A stretch of DNA of 64,000 bases from Roridomyces roridus. Lineage: Eukaryota > Basidiomycota > Agaricomycetes > Agaricales > Mycenaceae. The notes under the pieces were generated by a model. That model worked only from the letters and a program-made list of their open reading frames with translations. It did not search any database and was not told the DNA's origin. Shown here piece by piece: positions 54,594 to 64,000 of the stretch. Every line of letters begins with the position of its first letter. The first letter of the stretch is position 1. The stretch lies in assembly GCA_029378245.1 (NCBI GenBank), contig JARKIF010000012.1, forward strand, positions 992,001 through 1,056,000. Reading direction: 5' to 3'. The translations under genes and the position numbers were made by a program.

Positions 54594-55479
54594 GATGACG
54601 GTGAAAAGAGAGAAGAAATTTTCAGTCCCCGCTGCCGTCACTGATGCACGTGACAATTTAAAACACAGCTTGCACCTGCACTTCTTCCTTCGACGGTCTG
54701 CTACGCGCCAAACCCAAGCATCTTCTCTTTTCTTGTCACCACAGACGTGCGGTACTGCCCTGACCCGGTAAGCCCGGAGCTTTGCCTGGAACTCAATCTC
54801 ATTCGGCTTCGAGATCCTTGGGGATGCCGACAGAGCTCCGGAATTAGTCGACCTCGTCATCGGCCATCTCTCCGACCATCTTTCAGATCTTTTGGCATGC
54901 GCCTTGGTCTCCAGAACTTGGGTCTCGATCGCTCGTGGCCACCTCACACTATCAGTCGACGTCACCAACAAGAAGGTGCCTTCCTTCATCGAGGTAGTCC
55001 AGGCTGGGACAGCTACCTTTCCGCCGACGGTGGCTCGTCTGCGGATCCTCCTGTCATCCCGAGCCCGGGAGTGTATAGCAGATTTCTACCTCATCGTCCC
55101 GACTCTACCCAAATTTACCGTGTTGCGCGCCCTCGAACTGCACCAGCTGCGTATCACCGAAATTCCTCCCCTTCCGACTCGTACCGCGCTCGAGTTGTCG
55201 TTCTGTGAATTCAATACTTGCGCTGGTTTCATCCGCTTCATTTCGACGCTCGCTCACCTCCGAGCCTTGACGTTTTTCGCAACGACATGGGGAAAGGGAT
55301 TCATTCGGGGACCACCCGACCGTTCCCCCAATGCAATTTGACTCTGTGCACCTATATTTTCCGGGCAGAGTACCACACGAGGAAGTTCTATTTCCTATGG
55401 CCACTGCTTTGCGGATGGTGTTTCCCGGGCCCGCTGACACGGACTCTCCGCCGGTCCTACCACAGTATCTCCTTCACTT

Positions 55480-56553
55480 CATCAGGAAAACATAATCCAT
55501 CTGGCCGATCTGGCAGCAGATCAATCAGATGCGCCAGCGCGCCAGAACTGCATATGGCAGCATAATGACACGCATGGCGCCAGAATTGATTCTGGCGCCG
55601 CAAATACACTAATGGCGGATTATCAAAAGCTATTAAAATTTCATATTGTACACGAATAACAGGGGAACGGCGCCAACGGTGGCACTCCCGCGTTGGTCTC
55701 GCGGTTGCCGACCAAGGCCGCCCCCGCAGAAAACATTGCGCGAGGCAATGTGGGTATGGGAAGGGAGGAGGAAGGCGGCGCCGGGGCTGGATACGATTGT
55801 GACAGGGCACCACTCGCTACATGAGCAAGGTGTGAGAATTCGGAACGGTAATAAACTCGTGCACTCACCCTTCGCCCGCCTCGCTTCTCCTCCGAGACGG
55901 AGTAGTAGACCCTTCCCATGCTTCGATGACAGTCTTCTGAATTGATCCAACGTTATCGCCCGTGGTTTGAGCAGCTGCTTAGAAAGCCGGAGACCAGGAA
56001 AGAGTTCTTCTGTGTATGTATCTTGAAAAGCAAAGAGGAGGACTTGAGGATGGAGGCGTGAGGCGGGGTTTCTAGCTTTGAGCATCAGAGCCAAGTCCGA
56101 GTCATCGGCAAGTGCGGCAGGATTGATCCAAGGGTCTTCAAGTTGTCTTGAACCTTCGAAGGCCTCGATACAGAGGGATTGAGGCGAAGCTGAAGGGCGG
56201 TATCGTCGCGCGAGGGGGAGAGAGGGAAGGAAGATGAGGGAAGGAGACAAGTGGTGCTGCGGCCGGTTGATCAACAATTGCGCAATTGTTGATCGGACAC
56301 CGATCTTCCGGACCACGTGCGTTCGGACTTGTCGTTTTGAAGAGTTCCGCGACTTTGAGGCACCTCTAGGTAGCGAGCAAGAGGACCTATACAACGACTC
56401 TCACAGCACAGAATGATCACACAGCTTGAAACAGACGAATATCTGTCAAGACTGTCACAAATATTTTCGGCAGCTCTGGCGCCATGTCAACCAGACGGAT
56501 CAGATGGTGCCAGAGCTCGCCAGATGCGCCAGATGGATTCAGTTTTGCTGATG
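55480..56553. mobile_element. 1074-bp non-autonomous TIR element in F-box A
   Basis: Starts CATCAGGAAAACATAATCCA and ends as its near-inverse (TGGATTCAGTTTTGCTGATG); about 26 bp of TIR. The left arm keeps the empty site CACTTGGGCGG, from which the flanks give a 2-bp duplication (TT). Subterminal CAGATGCGCCA/TCTGGCGCC repeats occur at both ends. A 253-codon frame on the minus strand (55633-56394) is unrecognised and may be a captured gene piece. A perfect 26-bp palindrome lies at 56269-56294. Confidence 0.85.
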
Positions 56554-56796
56554 TTGGGTGGATATCTCAGACATCTGCACCTCGATAATCCAGGTACTAA
56601 ACGTACTTTCGACCATACCTGATCGCTAATAATCTATTCAGTGCGTATTCCTTCGACCATCGACTTTACCCACAACACCGGGCTGCAACACCTCGAAATT
56701 GACGCAGCACTGGCAGCCCGGGTGAAGGCGTTACGCGTCTCCCTCGATCTACAACCCCTCCTTGCTCGCATCGCCCCGCATTGCACGCTGTATACC

Positions 56797-57011
56797 CCAG
56801 AGCCTCGACTGACTAACCCATCATAGCGATTTGATGGGCTGATGGCTGCGATTGGCGGCCTCTGTGACTACAACTATATACTAAGGGCACGGGGGAGGGG
56901 TTATTAAAGATATCAGCCTATACAGAATTTTGATAGAGCCCGTAGTTAGTGAGCAATTGTACCCATCAGCCCATCAAATCGCTATGATGGGTTAGTCAAT
57001 CGAGGCTCTGG
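56797..57011. mobile_element. 215-bp MITE
   Basis: Inverted repeats of about 48 bp begin CCAGAGCCTCGA and include GACTAACCCATCATAGCG at both ends. The insertion is flanked by TATACC at 56791-56796 and 57012-57017. The left arm has the uninterrupted site with a single TATACC near 6200. No coding capacity. Confidence 0.88.
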
Positions 57012-57709
57012 TATACCCTGACTCTTCATACCAAACAGGGGTTCTCCGTCTTTCACAAAGGACCACCGTGGACCAGTGCGATCGTTACCCAGCTGTTGAG
57101 TGTGAAGGGACTGGAGGAGCTTGACGAGCTTCGAGTTATCGTGCCAGAATCGTCGTTACGGAGCAGGTTCAATGAGGCACAAGCGGTTGAAGTGCTCCTT
57201 CGAGATGCTATACCGAGGGACACGCGAGTGCGTGTTGTGTGTTTTGTGGCGGGGAAGATTGTTGGACGGGCGGAGGATGTGGTGTAATCTGAGGGCGTTG
57301 TGAGTACTGGCTGGCTGCCAGCACCCAAGCGGTCGGATGGGCGGGGTTTGGTGGTCGCTGAGACTAGCGACGCCGGCCAGCTGCCGTAGAGAGCAGCGCG
57401 GTTCCCATACATACGTGCGTACCGATAGTACTGCAAAATAACATTCGTTCTGCTCATCCCTCAACACGCCGCCGCCAACCTGTCTTCTACTGAAAGCTCC
57501 TCGCCTCCACCGGGTAGTATGTGCATATGGCATGTGGCAGCCGTGAACAAGCCGAATGCAGCCGGATCTACGTCACCCAACCGCATCAATCGATCAAATG
57601 CAGCTTGTCTCTTGACCACCACCACGAACTGTAACGCACTCTCTTTGCTTATTGAATACCTCTGTCGTGGCACTGGCCTTCCCTGCGCTATAGCCTTTTG
57701 ACCGAGACG

Positions 57710-60565
57710 ATGACGTCAGCACCACAAACTGTCCAATCTCGAAGGACACCATTCCGCAGCTGTGACCAATGTAGAAAACGAAAAGGTGAGTTGCCCAAAG
57801 TGCTTCCCGGGCCAATCTAACGCTGTATCGATTAGTCCGATGTAATGGCCACGCAACAAAATCTGCGTACACCGCTAATTCTCGACTGCACAGGTGACGG
57901 TCATTCAAGGCCCGACCATCAGTGCAGTAACTGCTCTTCTTTCGGTGAGATATGCAGTTACAGCAAACGCTCGAAGCAGCCCAACAATAGGTATGAGACA
58001 GAGTGACGCTCATTGGGCCAACTGTTCTGATCGTTTAGCAGTCAAAGACTCGTCGAAGAGCTGCAACAGAGGGTCGCTACTCTGGAAGCACAGCTACGAA
58101 CTCTGTCGGTCTGCTCACTCTGCTCGCGCTCGCTGGAATCGTCATTCGATGCGAGTCGCGAGCAGGATTCTCCCCGGGAGGACGATTCTGCTGACGAAAA
58201 TGCCGATCCTGACATGGAGGCGCTCACTCGCCAATTCAAGCACAGCCTATTGGGATCGGATAGTGCGTTTAATCTCGTTCAAAACACTATCACGGTCTGC
58301 ACACAATTTTTTCGCCTCTCCCGTGTCTTAACATTTCGCAGATTAAAGACAAGTATTTGGGTCGACAGTCAGAGACTACACCGCTGTGGAAGAGGATAAG
58401 CTGGGATCCACTTCCGGTATGTATCCCGTCGTTACACTGTCCTCCTTCTCTCCTTCACGAGCTCTACAGTGGGAGCAGGAGTTCTTCACACCGCGCAGCT
58501 CAAACGTCTTTCCCCCGGATGACTTGATCGTGCATCTAATGGACCTCTATTTCACCCACGTTCATCCGATTCTCCCGATCCTGAACCGCACCTTCCTGAA
58601 ACGCCAGGTAGAGGAGAAGCTATACCTCACAGACCCACATCTGGAAGCTGTGCTCTTGGCTGTGTTGGCGATTGCTTCGCGGGTGAGTCCGGACTAAATT
58701 CACCCGAGCTCTTCACCAAGGCTGCCCTCAGTTGTCAAATGACCCCCGTGTCATGATTGCCGGCAACACGCTCTCCTGTGGTTGGCAGTTCATTTCGCAG
58801 ATGCGGATCGTCCCCAACCTGTCGGAGCCAACCGTATACGATGCTCAATTCTATGCGGTTTGTTTGAGCATTGAGTGCTGATCGATCATTGACTTGTTTT
58901 CAAGCTCATGACTTTCTTCTGCTTGGGGGGCCTCGCACCTCATATAACCTGGGTGTACCTGGTGTGTGGACGTCGAGCGACGGGTATCGATCGACTTTCA
59001 GCTGATGCATCCAGGGCCTTGGTGCACGCGTGATCCAATATCACGGGCGGTTTCCACGACGGAGTGAGATTCCCGACGTCGAAGAGGAACTCTGGAATCG
59101 CGCGTTCTGGTAAGCGAGTGGTTTCAATCAATCGGTCCTCAATTGACTGTCATTTCTAGGTCGATATTCGTTTTGGATGGCTTTTTGTCCGCGTTCCTGG
59201 GACGACCACCGACGATTCATGCGGAGGAGTGGGCAACACGAATCCGCCTGACCCTGTCTTGCTGATAAATTTGCAGATACGATGTACCCCCTCCGTTGGA
59301 AGTCGAGGATGAGTACTGGGAAAGTGGGTTCGTCCAACCAGCCGGCAAGTCTTCAACACTCTCCTTTTTCGTCTACTTTGTGCGGTTATTCGAGGTATGT
59401 GTTGTGCAATTCATTGTTGACACTGGGCGACGAGTATCCACAGATCCTCGTTAAAGCCTTGCATCGATTGTATGCATCGAGGCCAAAGAAGATTCGGATG
59501 GGATGGACCGCAGAACACGAGATCGAGGTCGTCGCCGAGCTAGACTCGTTGATGAATAACTTTCTTGATTCTCTGCCTGATCACCGTATGTCTTCCTTCC
59601 CCTTTGATTGACGTTCTGTTCACCTATTCTCCCAGTTCGATGGCCCGACGCCTCCGGTATATTTTTCGACCAAAGCGCGATGCTCCAGGCCACTTATTAC
59701 GGGCTTCAAATCGCTGTAGAGGATCAATCCTTAGTCTCAGTATGTCGACCGCTGACATATCTCGTAGATTCATCGGCTGTACATCCACAAGCAATCCCCA
59801 GCCACTGGACCTTCTCTATTCATCTGCGTCACAGCCGCGCGCTCTTCGATCAATGTCGCAGAAATCTGGACGAACAAGACGCAGCGCGTGCCGTCGAACT
59901 GGTTCTTCCAGGTGTGTACGTCGTCATCAGCGCTGTATAAAGCTAATATCGTCAATCTAGTGCCCCGTGTTCATTTCCGCGATTATTCTGTTATTGAATG
60001 TGTTTGCGACCAAGCGCTCCCCAGGCTCGTCGCGTCGGGTTGATCTTGATAAAGATTTGGCGCAGGTCCAGACGGCGCTGAGGATCGTCAAATCTACTGA
60101 AGGAAGGTGAGGCGCGTTTTGCTGTCTGTCCGAGAACGAGCTGTTCATGCAATCCCCAGGTGGCGTGCATCGGGCAGCATGGCCGAGTTGATTCAGGAGA
60201 TTCAATCGCTGGATGACCAGTTTTCGGTGGACCGATCACAAACACCGACTGTCTTTCCTTCGGATCCTGTCTCGGGGATTGGTGCCGCTGATGGTCAGAT
60301 AGGTGGCTTCAGACCAGGTACTTCTATCGAACAGCTGCTGGCTGAGACGATGGATACCTCGAGCGGGAATGTGTTTGAAAACATGTGGCTTGCTATGCCT
60401 TCTGATCTCATGTTCGTGTTGAGTGTCTCTCAATCAGGATGCTTATTTTGTTGCAGGAGCATCGATCAGTGGGAGGCGTTCTTGGACACTGTACCCTTGA
60501 TGGATTCCAGCTGGTGCGTTCCTGTCTGCTTTTTTTTTTCTGTCCAGGCTGAGTCTCGATTTTAG
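57710..60565 (+). CDS. Zn2Cys6 fungal-specific transcription factor (right copy)
   Basis: ATG at 57710. Exon 1 57710-57785 ends within CDQCRKRK, exon 2 is 6 nt (57836-57841) and exon 3 starts at 57895, giving the full cluster CDQC...RCDG...CSNCSSFGEICSY. RLVEELQQRVATLEAQL may dimerise; the middle homology region (DLIVHLMDLYFTHVHPIL, LGARVIQYHG, LDGFLSAFLGRPP) and LDTVPLMDSSW follow. I traced matching introns to the left gene and found no frame break. The last intron is ambiguous: without it the frame ends at 60565. Two apparently intact paralogous regulators therefore exist in this window. Confidence 0.85.
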
Positions 60566-60793
60566 AGGCGATGATACATAATCGTTTGGATTAAGATGGA
60601 AAGAGTTGAGTACTGGTGCGAATTTGGATGTCGTTTTTATTATTCACGAACAGTAAAACGGAGCATTCTAGAAGGGAATTTATGCTAAGCAACGGACTTT
60701 CATGCTTGCAACCCACCTCGCCTATATTGCGTTCGGATTCCTCGAGAAAGTAGGACGAGTGAGCCAACAATGATTCAGAACTATTCAGTAACC

Positions 60794-61525
60794 ATATGAG
60801 AATTGTTGAACAATGAAGCGTCTGAACGTCACGTATGTTTAACAGGGCCGTTCAACCCCGGTTGGTTGAACAGTTGCGTTTCGACAAAAATGTCAAGACG
60901 GGGTTCGAACATGAGGTTGCACAAAGAGAAATGAACAACCAGGGTTGTAACCACTGGCGCAAAGGGGAATTAATGATTGTCGCTGGTAATCGCATTCTAT
61001 CGTGTTCCCTCAGCAGCTCCACTGGCACGAGCTCAAATCTTGCTGTTTTCAGTTGGAATGTATTAACGGGCCTCAGACCCAGGGTATTGAGTCCCTTTCA
61101 TTCTATTCAGGGCCCGCACACCTCCTGTGATATACTGGGATTCTATTGACTCTTGGAGAAGCATCATTGTTGGTGGAATTGTGTTGAAAAGCAAGGAACC
61201 TAAGGAGACTCGGTCGAGGTCGCCAGGATCTAAAGGAACAGTCCCCTTTCATTGGTTGTGTGGCTTAATGGTTTCAGCGCTGTCTTAATGCAGTTGTACT
61301 CATTTCCTTGCGGTCTCGAGTCCCAGTGTCTGTTGGCTTTTTAATGACCAAGCACTGTTCAACGAAGCGCTGTTCAACTGTGCTGTTGAACAACTCGCCC
61401 TTTGAACCTGTTGAACACTTCTCGACCTCTCAATCCCGCTACTGATCCTCGCGCCTCGGTACGTTCAAGCTCCCTGTTAAACACACGTGACGTTCAGACG
61501 CTCCATTGTTCAACAAATCTCATAT
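60794..61525. mobile_element. 732-bp TIR element next to the galactosidase
   Basis: Inverted repeats of about 55 bp run from ATATGAGAATTGTTGAACAA at 60794 and from the inverse at 61525; both include GCGTCTGAACGTCACGT and TGTTTAACAGGG. The outermost ATAT may be a duplicated target. TTGAACA recurs inside. The interior carries a tRNA-like sequence (61254-61342) but no transposase. It ends 27 bp from the stop codon of the galactosidase. Confidence 0.85.
61254..61342 (+). other. tRNA-Leu-like sequence with A box, B box and T-run
   Basis: TGGCTTAATGG (61261-61271) fits the pol III A box, CGGTCTCGAGTCCC (61311-61324) approximates a B box and TTTTT at 61338 could terminate. The CTTAA in the loop region and the spacing recall tRNA-Leu(UAA) with a long variable arm. 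Acceptor and anticodon stems do not pair well, so this is a decayed tRNA or tRNA-derived SINE head, not a working tRNA. It lies inside a TIR element. Confidence 0.4.
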
Positions 61526-61551
61526 AGATTTATAACTATTGATACATGCAA

Positions 61552-63064
61552 TCAAGCCACCTTGGTCAACTTGAGCAACACCGTCTCATGCTCCACCAAA
61601 CTCGCATTGACCACCCCAGCCGGCCCATTCACCGTGCCCAAATTCGTGAAATCAGTCTTTCCATTCCCACCTCCAAGCACGCGTCGGACGCTCCACTTGC
61701 CACTCCCAATACCCAACTGCGCGAGCGTAGCACCGACGCCCTGCGTCCCATTCAACTGCGTCCCAAAGGCCCCCTGTCCGAGGTCCGGCCCTAGGTTCGA
61801 AAGCACGACAACCGCCTCGGCTCCCGTCCCAGCTGAATTGGGACCAGCGATCCAGGCCTGAAGCTGGCTGGGCGCCCCAGAATTGAGTTTCGGCACCATA
61901 GGCCAATTTGCGGTGAACCCCGCTGCATCCAACACCTCGGGATGCGTAGTGAGCATCCGGCCCAGCGCATCCACCTTGGTCAGGTCGCTCCCCAAAATCA
62001 AATTCGCGCCAGCCCCAAGCCAGAGGGTGAGCTGGCTGTACCGCTCAATCGTGCTGAACGCCGACCAATTTGAGGCGGTGGTGTTGGTCGCTACGACGAG
62101 GCTGTCCATGTCAGGCCGTATCATCATCGGGCTCGGGTCTATCGTGAGTGTGATGAATTGCCGGTACATTTCCAGCGTACGCTGCAGGACGGCCCATACG
62201 ACGGGGTTGTTTCCCGCGTTGATGTCTTGATCGACGCGGAGTGTGTCAGCGTCGTGCTTCCAAATATCGAAGAACGGCTCCTGTCGGTCGAGCGCCCAGC
62301 TGATGTCCAGACGCATGCCCGGTGCGAGTCGGGTTATTGCGCTGTGCATGGCGACGACCGCGCCACTGTCGTTCGCGGGTTTCGAATCGCCATCGTTGTC
62401 GCCGAGAGAGCTGCCCGGCGTGATGTAGTCGAGCTTGACAAAGTCCACGCCCCACAAGACGAACTGCTTCACGACGCTATCGTGCCACTGCTGTACGCCG
62501 TCGAGCGAGTAGATAAAGTCGTTCCGGCAATTATAGTTGTTGTTGATGCCAGTCCGGCCGTCGACGGTCGTGTTGAACAGACTGCCGATGGTAATGTTGG
62601 TCCCTTCGACGGTTTTGTTGGCGTCGGAGGTGAAGGCGCCGGGGATCATGTAGATTCCGAGCTTCATGCCATTGCTGTGGAGCTTCTCGGCAAAGTCCTG
62701 GATGGACATGGTGCTAAAGACGCCGGGGTCGGCCAGGATGCGACCATTGTCGTCCCCGTTACATGAAACGGACCAGCCAGAGTCGAAGGAGCAGATGTAG
62801 TCGTAGCCGGGTTGGACGTTGTTATAGAAGAAGCTGCATTGGGAGTCTACATAGCCAACGGAGAGACCGTTGCTATTGGATTGCGCGACGAAAGAGTTCC
62901 ATCCTCTAAATTGCCGTGAGATGACGTGCGACAGAGATGAATGAAGGTGCGTACCGCGCGGGGGACGTGTGCCCCAAAGCCGACTTGCCGTAGAAGGGAG
63001 GAGACGACGCGGCTAGCTGCACAGAGTACAGGAGAAAAAGACCGCAGGCGGTGAGGAGACCCAT
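61552..63064 (-). CDS. secreted alpha-galactosidase, GH27-like
   Basis: Two exons, complement(61552..62905, 62955..63064), 1464 nt and 487 aa. Residues 1-19 form a signal peptide (MGLLTACGLFLLYSVQLAA). RGWNSF and YICSFDSGWS begin the barrel. GVDFVKLDYI contains the likely nucleophile Asp and TLRVDQDI the acid/base region; MMIRPDMDSL follows. A C-terminal beta domain ends VVNASLVEHETVLLKLTKVA. It should hydrolyse terminal alpha-galactosyl residues of galactomannans or raffinose sugars outside the cell. The left arm retains only the last 55 codons. ATG at 63064 gives the signal peptide directly. Confidence 0.88.
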
Positions 63065-64000
63065 CGGAGACGCAGGGGTAAAGCGAGCACAAGACCGATA
63101 TAAAGCTTCCTGAAGGCTGTACCACCCGACCAGCCGTCCTCTTTGGGAAGTGTCATTGCTTCATGGGTCTCACGAATAGAACACGAGTGTTTTGAGCACA
63201 GTGCAAGATGCGCGTCCCTGTGACTGCATTCGTTTTGGGCAATGAGGCCAAGATGGCCCTTCCGACCCTGGCCGTGACTACCAGAAGCTCTGACCCTGGA
63301 TCCGAGATTCATCCTATTTGAGAAGAAGGTCTCCAGCTGAGGGCCTTCTGGCATGCACTATGGTTCTGTCGGCGGGGATTGAGTCTCGGGGGCGGAGAGG
63401 ATGAGGGTTTGGTGCAAGATGTGTGTCATATGATCAGACGCTGATGCGGGCTTGCGGATCGAAACAAATTGATATCGTCTGACTTCAAAGAAGTTCAAAC
63501 TTGGGCGTGGCGGACACTACTTATCTGGGATATGGCAGACTGGTCTCCCAATGCTCGTTATGCGGGAGAAAAAAAATAGTCGTGTCCGGCGGGCGCAGTA
63601 GCCTGTCAGCCCGAGTCGAACAGGCGCGTGTAGGCGATCACGCGTCTGACGGAGGTTGAGTCGCATTCATTTGAACGTGCAGCGGCGGACTCGATGTGAG
63701 GCTAGCGCTGCTTTGGGTGTAACAATTAACCATGATCAATGCAGAAAGATATTCGGTTTGGTCAACTTATGTAGGGCCTAAGATTTATTTGACGAAGACT
63801 ATGGATCGGGAAAAAATCAGCCAGTAGCGGTTCACCCCAGGGATCCGCCCTGAGTCGAACAGGCGCATGGTCGAGGTTGTGCGGTGCAGATGTAGTAATA
63901 GACTGCAGGATCCGACAATCTGCAATTGAAGCCATGATTTATTGGAGTGTGGGTCAATGGCCTACGTTATTTGACGAATCACGATGGATCGAAAAAACCC
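63065..64000. other. galactosidase upstream region, no further gene seen
   Basis: Promoter side of the galactosidase and about 0.7 kb beyond. It holds two GAGTCGAACAGGCGC motif copies (63611, 63851) in similar contexts. Both are followed within about 120 bp by related ATTTGACGAA...ATGGATCG strings (about 63787 and 63971), so a short tandem duplication of some 190 bp is likely here. Confidence 0.45.

Larger units (their letters stand above)
54790..57287 (+). pseudogene. F-box gene A, right copy, with two insertions
   Basis: An F-box (APELVDLVIGHLSDHLSDLLAC, LVSRTWVSIARGHL) is present here but not on the left. Leucine-rich sequence follows (MLRALELHQLRIT equivalent at 55115; LSFCEFNTCAGF). A 1074-bp element interrupts at 55480, and coding resumes at 56554 (GGYLRHLHLDNPG). 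After an intron a 215-bp MITE interrupts at 56797. The last part, SVKGLEELDELRVIV, ends at 57287. A frame shift near 55300 also lies before the first insertion. The translation start was not resolved. Confidence 0.75.
42153..61720. repeat. right arm of large inverted duplication
   Basis: Inverted counterpart of 979-11363. It is almost twice as long because it carries the Helitron-like pair, an SDR, the 5' part of F-box B and at least five other insertions. Exon lengths of the ADH match the left copy exactly (42, 96, 303, 53, 27+72, 274, 86, 151). The galactosidase continues past 61720 to 63064 beyond the matched part. Confidence 0.9.

Noticed and set aside
54193..54989. 268-codon minus-strand frame
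   Set aside because: The part upstream of 54593 is antisense to the F-box of F-box A and is missing on the left; only the part from ATG 54593 matches gene X.
61254..61342. Functional tRNA-Leu gene
   Set aside because: A and B box-like strings are present but the acceptor and anticodon stems do not pair, so it is reported only as tRNA-like.

Overview
The window is nuclear DNA of a filamentous basidiomycete, most likely an Agaricomycete. The genes are broken by many introns of about 50 nt with GT(RNGT)...YAG ends. The content is typical: Zn2Cys6 regulators, F-box-like families, a GMC flavo-oxidoreductase, short-chain dehydrogenases, a kinase with an HGDLK loop, and a chromodomain Ty3/Gypsy retrotransposon. 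I cannot name the species.

The main architecture is a large inverted duplication. A left arm (about 979-11363) and a right arm (about 42153-61720, continuing through the alpha-galactosidase gene to 63064) carry the same gene series in opposite orientation: alpha-galactosidase, Zn2Cys6 regulator, F-box gene A, uncharacterised gene X, F-box gene B, zinc-type dehydrogenase (ADH). A unique spacer of about 31 kb separates them. Each arm has lost different genes. On the left the galactosidase is a 55-codon remnant and F-box A lacks its F-box. On the right the ADH is split by a 3.9-kb insertion, gene X has lost exon 2 and both F-box genes are riddled with insertions. The regulator looks intact in both arms. 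The ADH pair is nearly identical while the regulator pair is visibly more diverged, so the arms contain two age layers.

The spacer holds mitochondrial ATP synthase subunit f (13622-14083, with a 9-nt exon), a possible metabolic cluster (secreted GMC oxidoreductase 15960-18330, dienelactone-hydrolase-like enzyme 18524-19622 and a Dal5-type MFS transporter 19837-22485, the last two divergent from a 214-bp promoter), a single-exon conserved hypothetical (23962-24954), an SDR (25908-26922), a structurally intact chromovirus (30453-37113), an F-box fragment carrying a hAT-type MITE, a 590-aa hypothetical (38397-40218) and a protein kinase (about 40369-41960).

The right arm has collected at least seven non-autonomous elements. 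The left arm preserves clean empty sites for three insertion sites (four elements: the dehydrogenase tandem pair and the two elements in F-box A), so target-site duplications and ends can be read directly. The most notable are a head-to-tail pair of elements with shared ends, different middles, a 3' hairpin and no target-site duplication inside an ADH exon (Helitron-like), and a TIR element carrying a tRNA-Leu-like sequence. The retrotransposon shows two mechanistic signals: a 12-nt primer-binding site complementary to its own predicted RNA 5' end (Tf1-style self-priming) and a GGGTTTT -1 frameshift heptamer just before the gag stop.

All gene models were built by eye from splice signals and, where a second copy exists, from comparison between copies. 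Exon sums that return an open frame are the main support.
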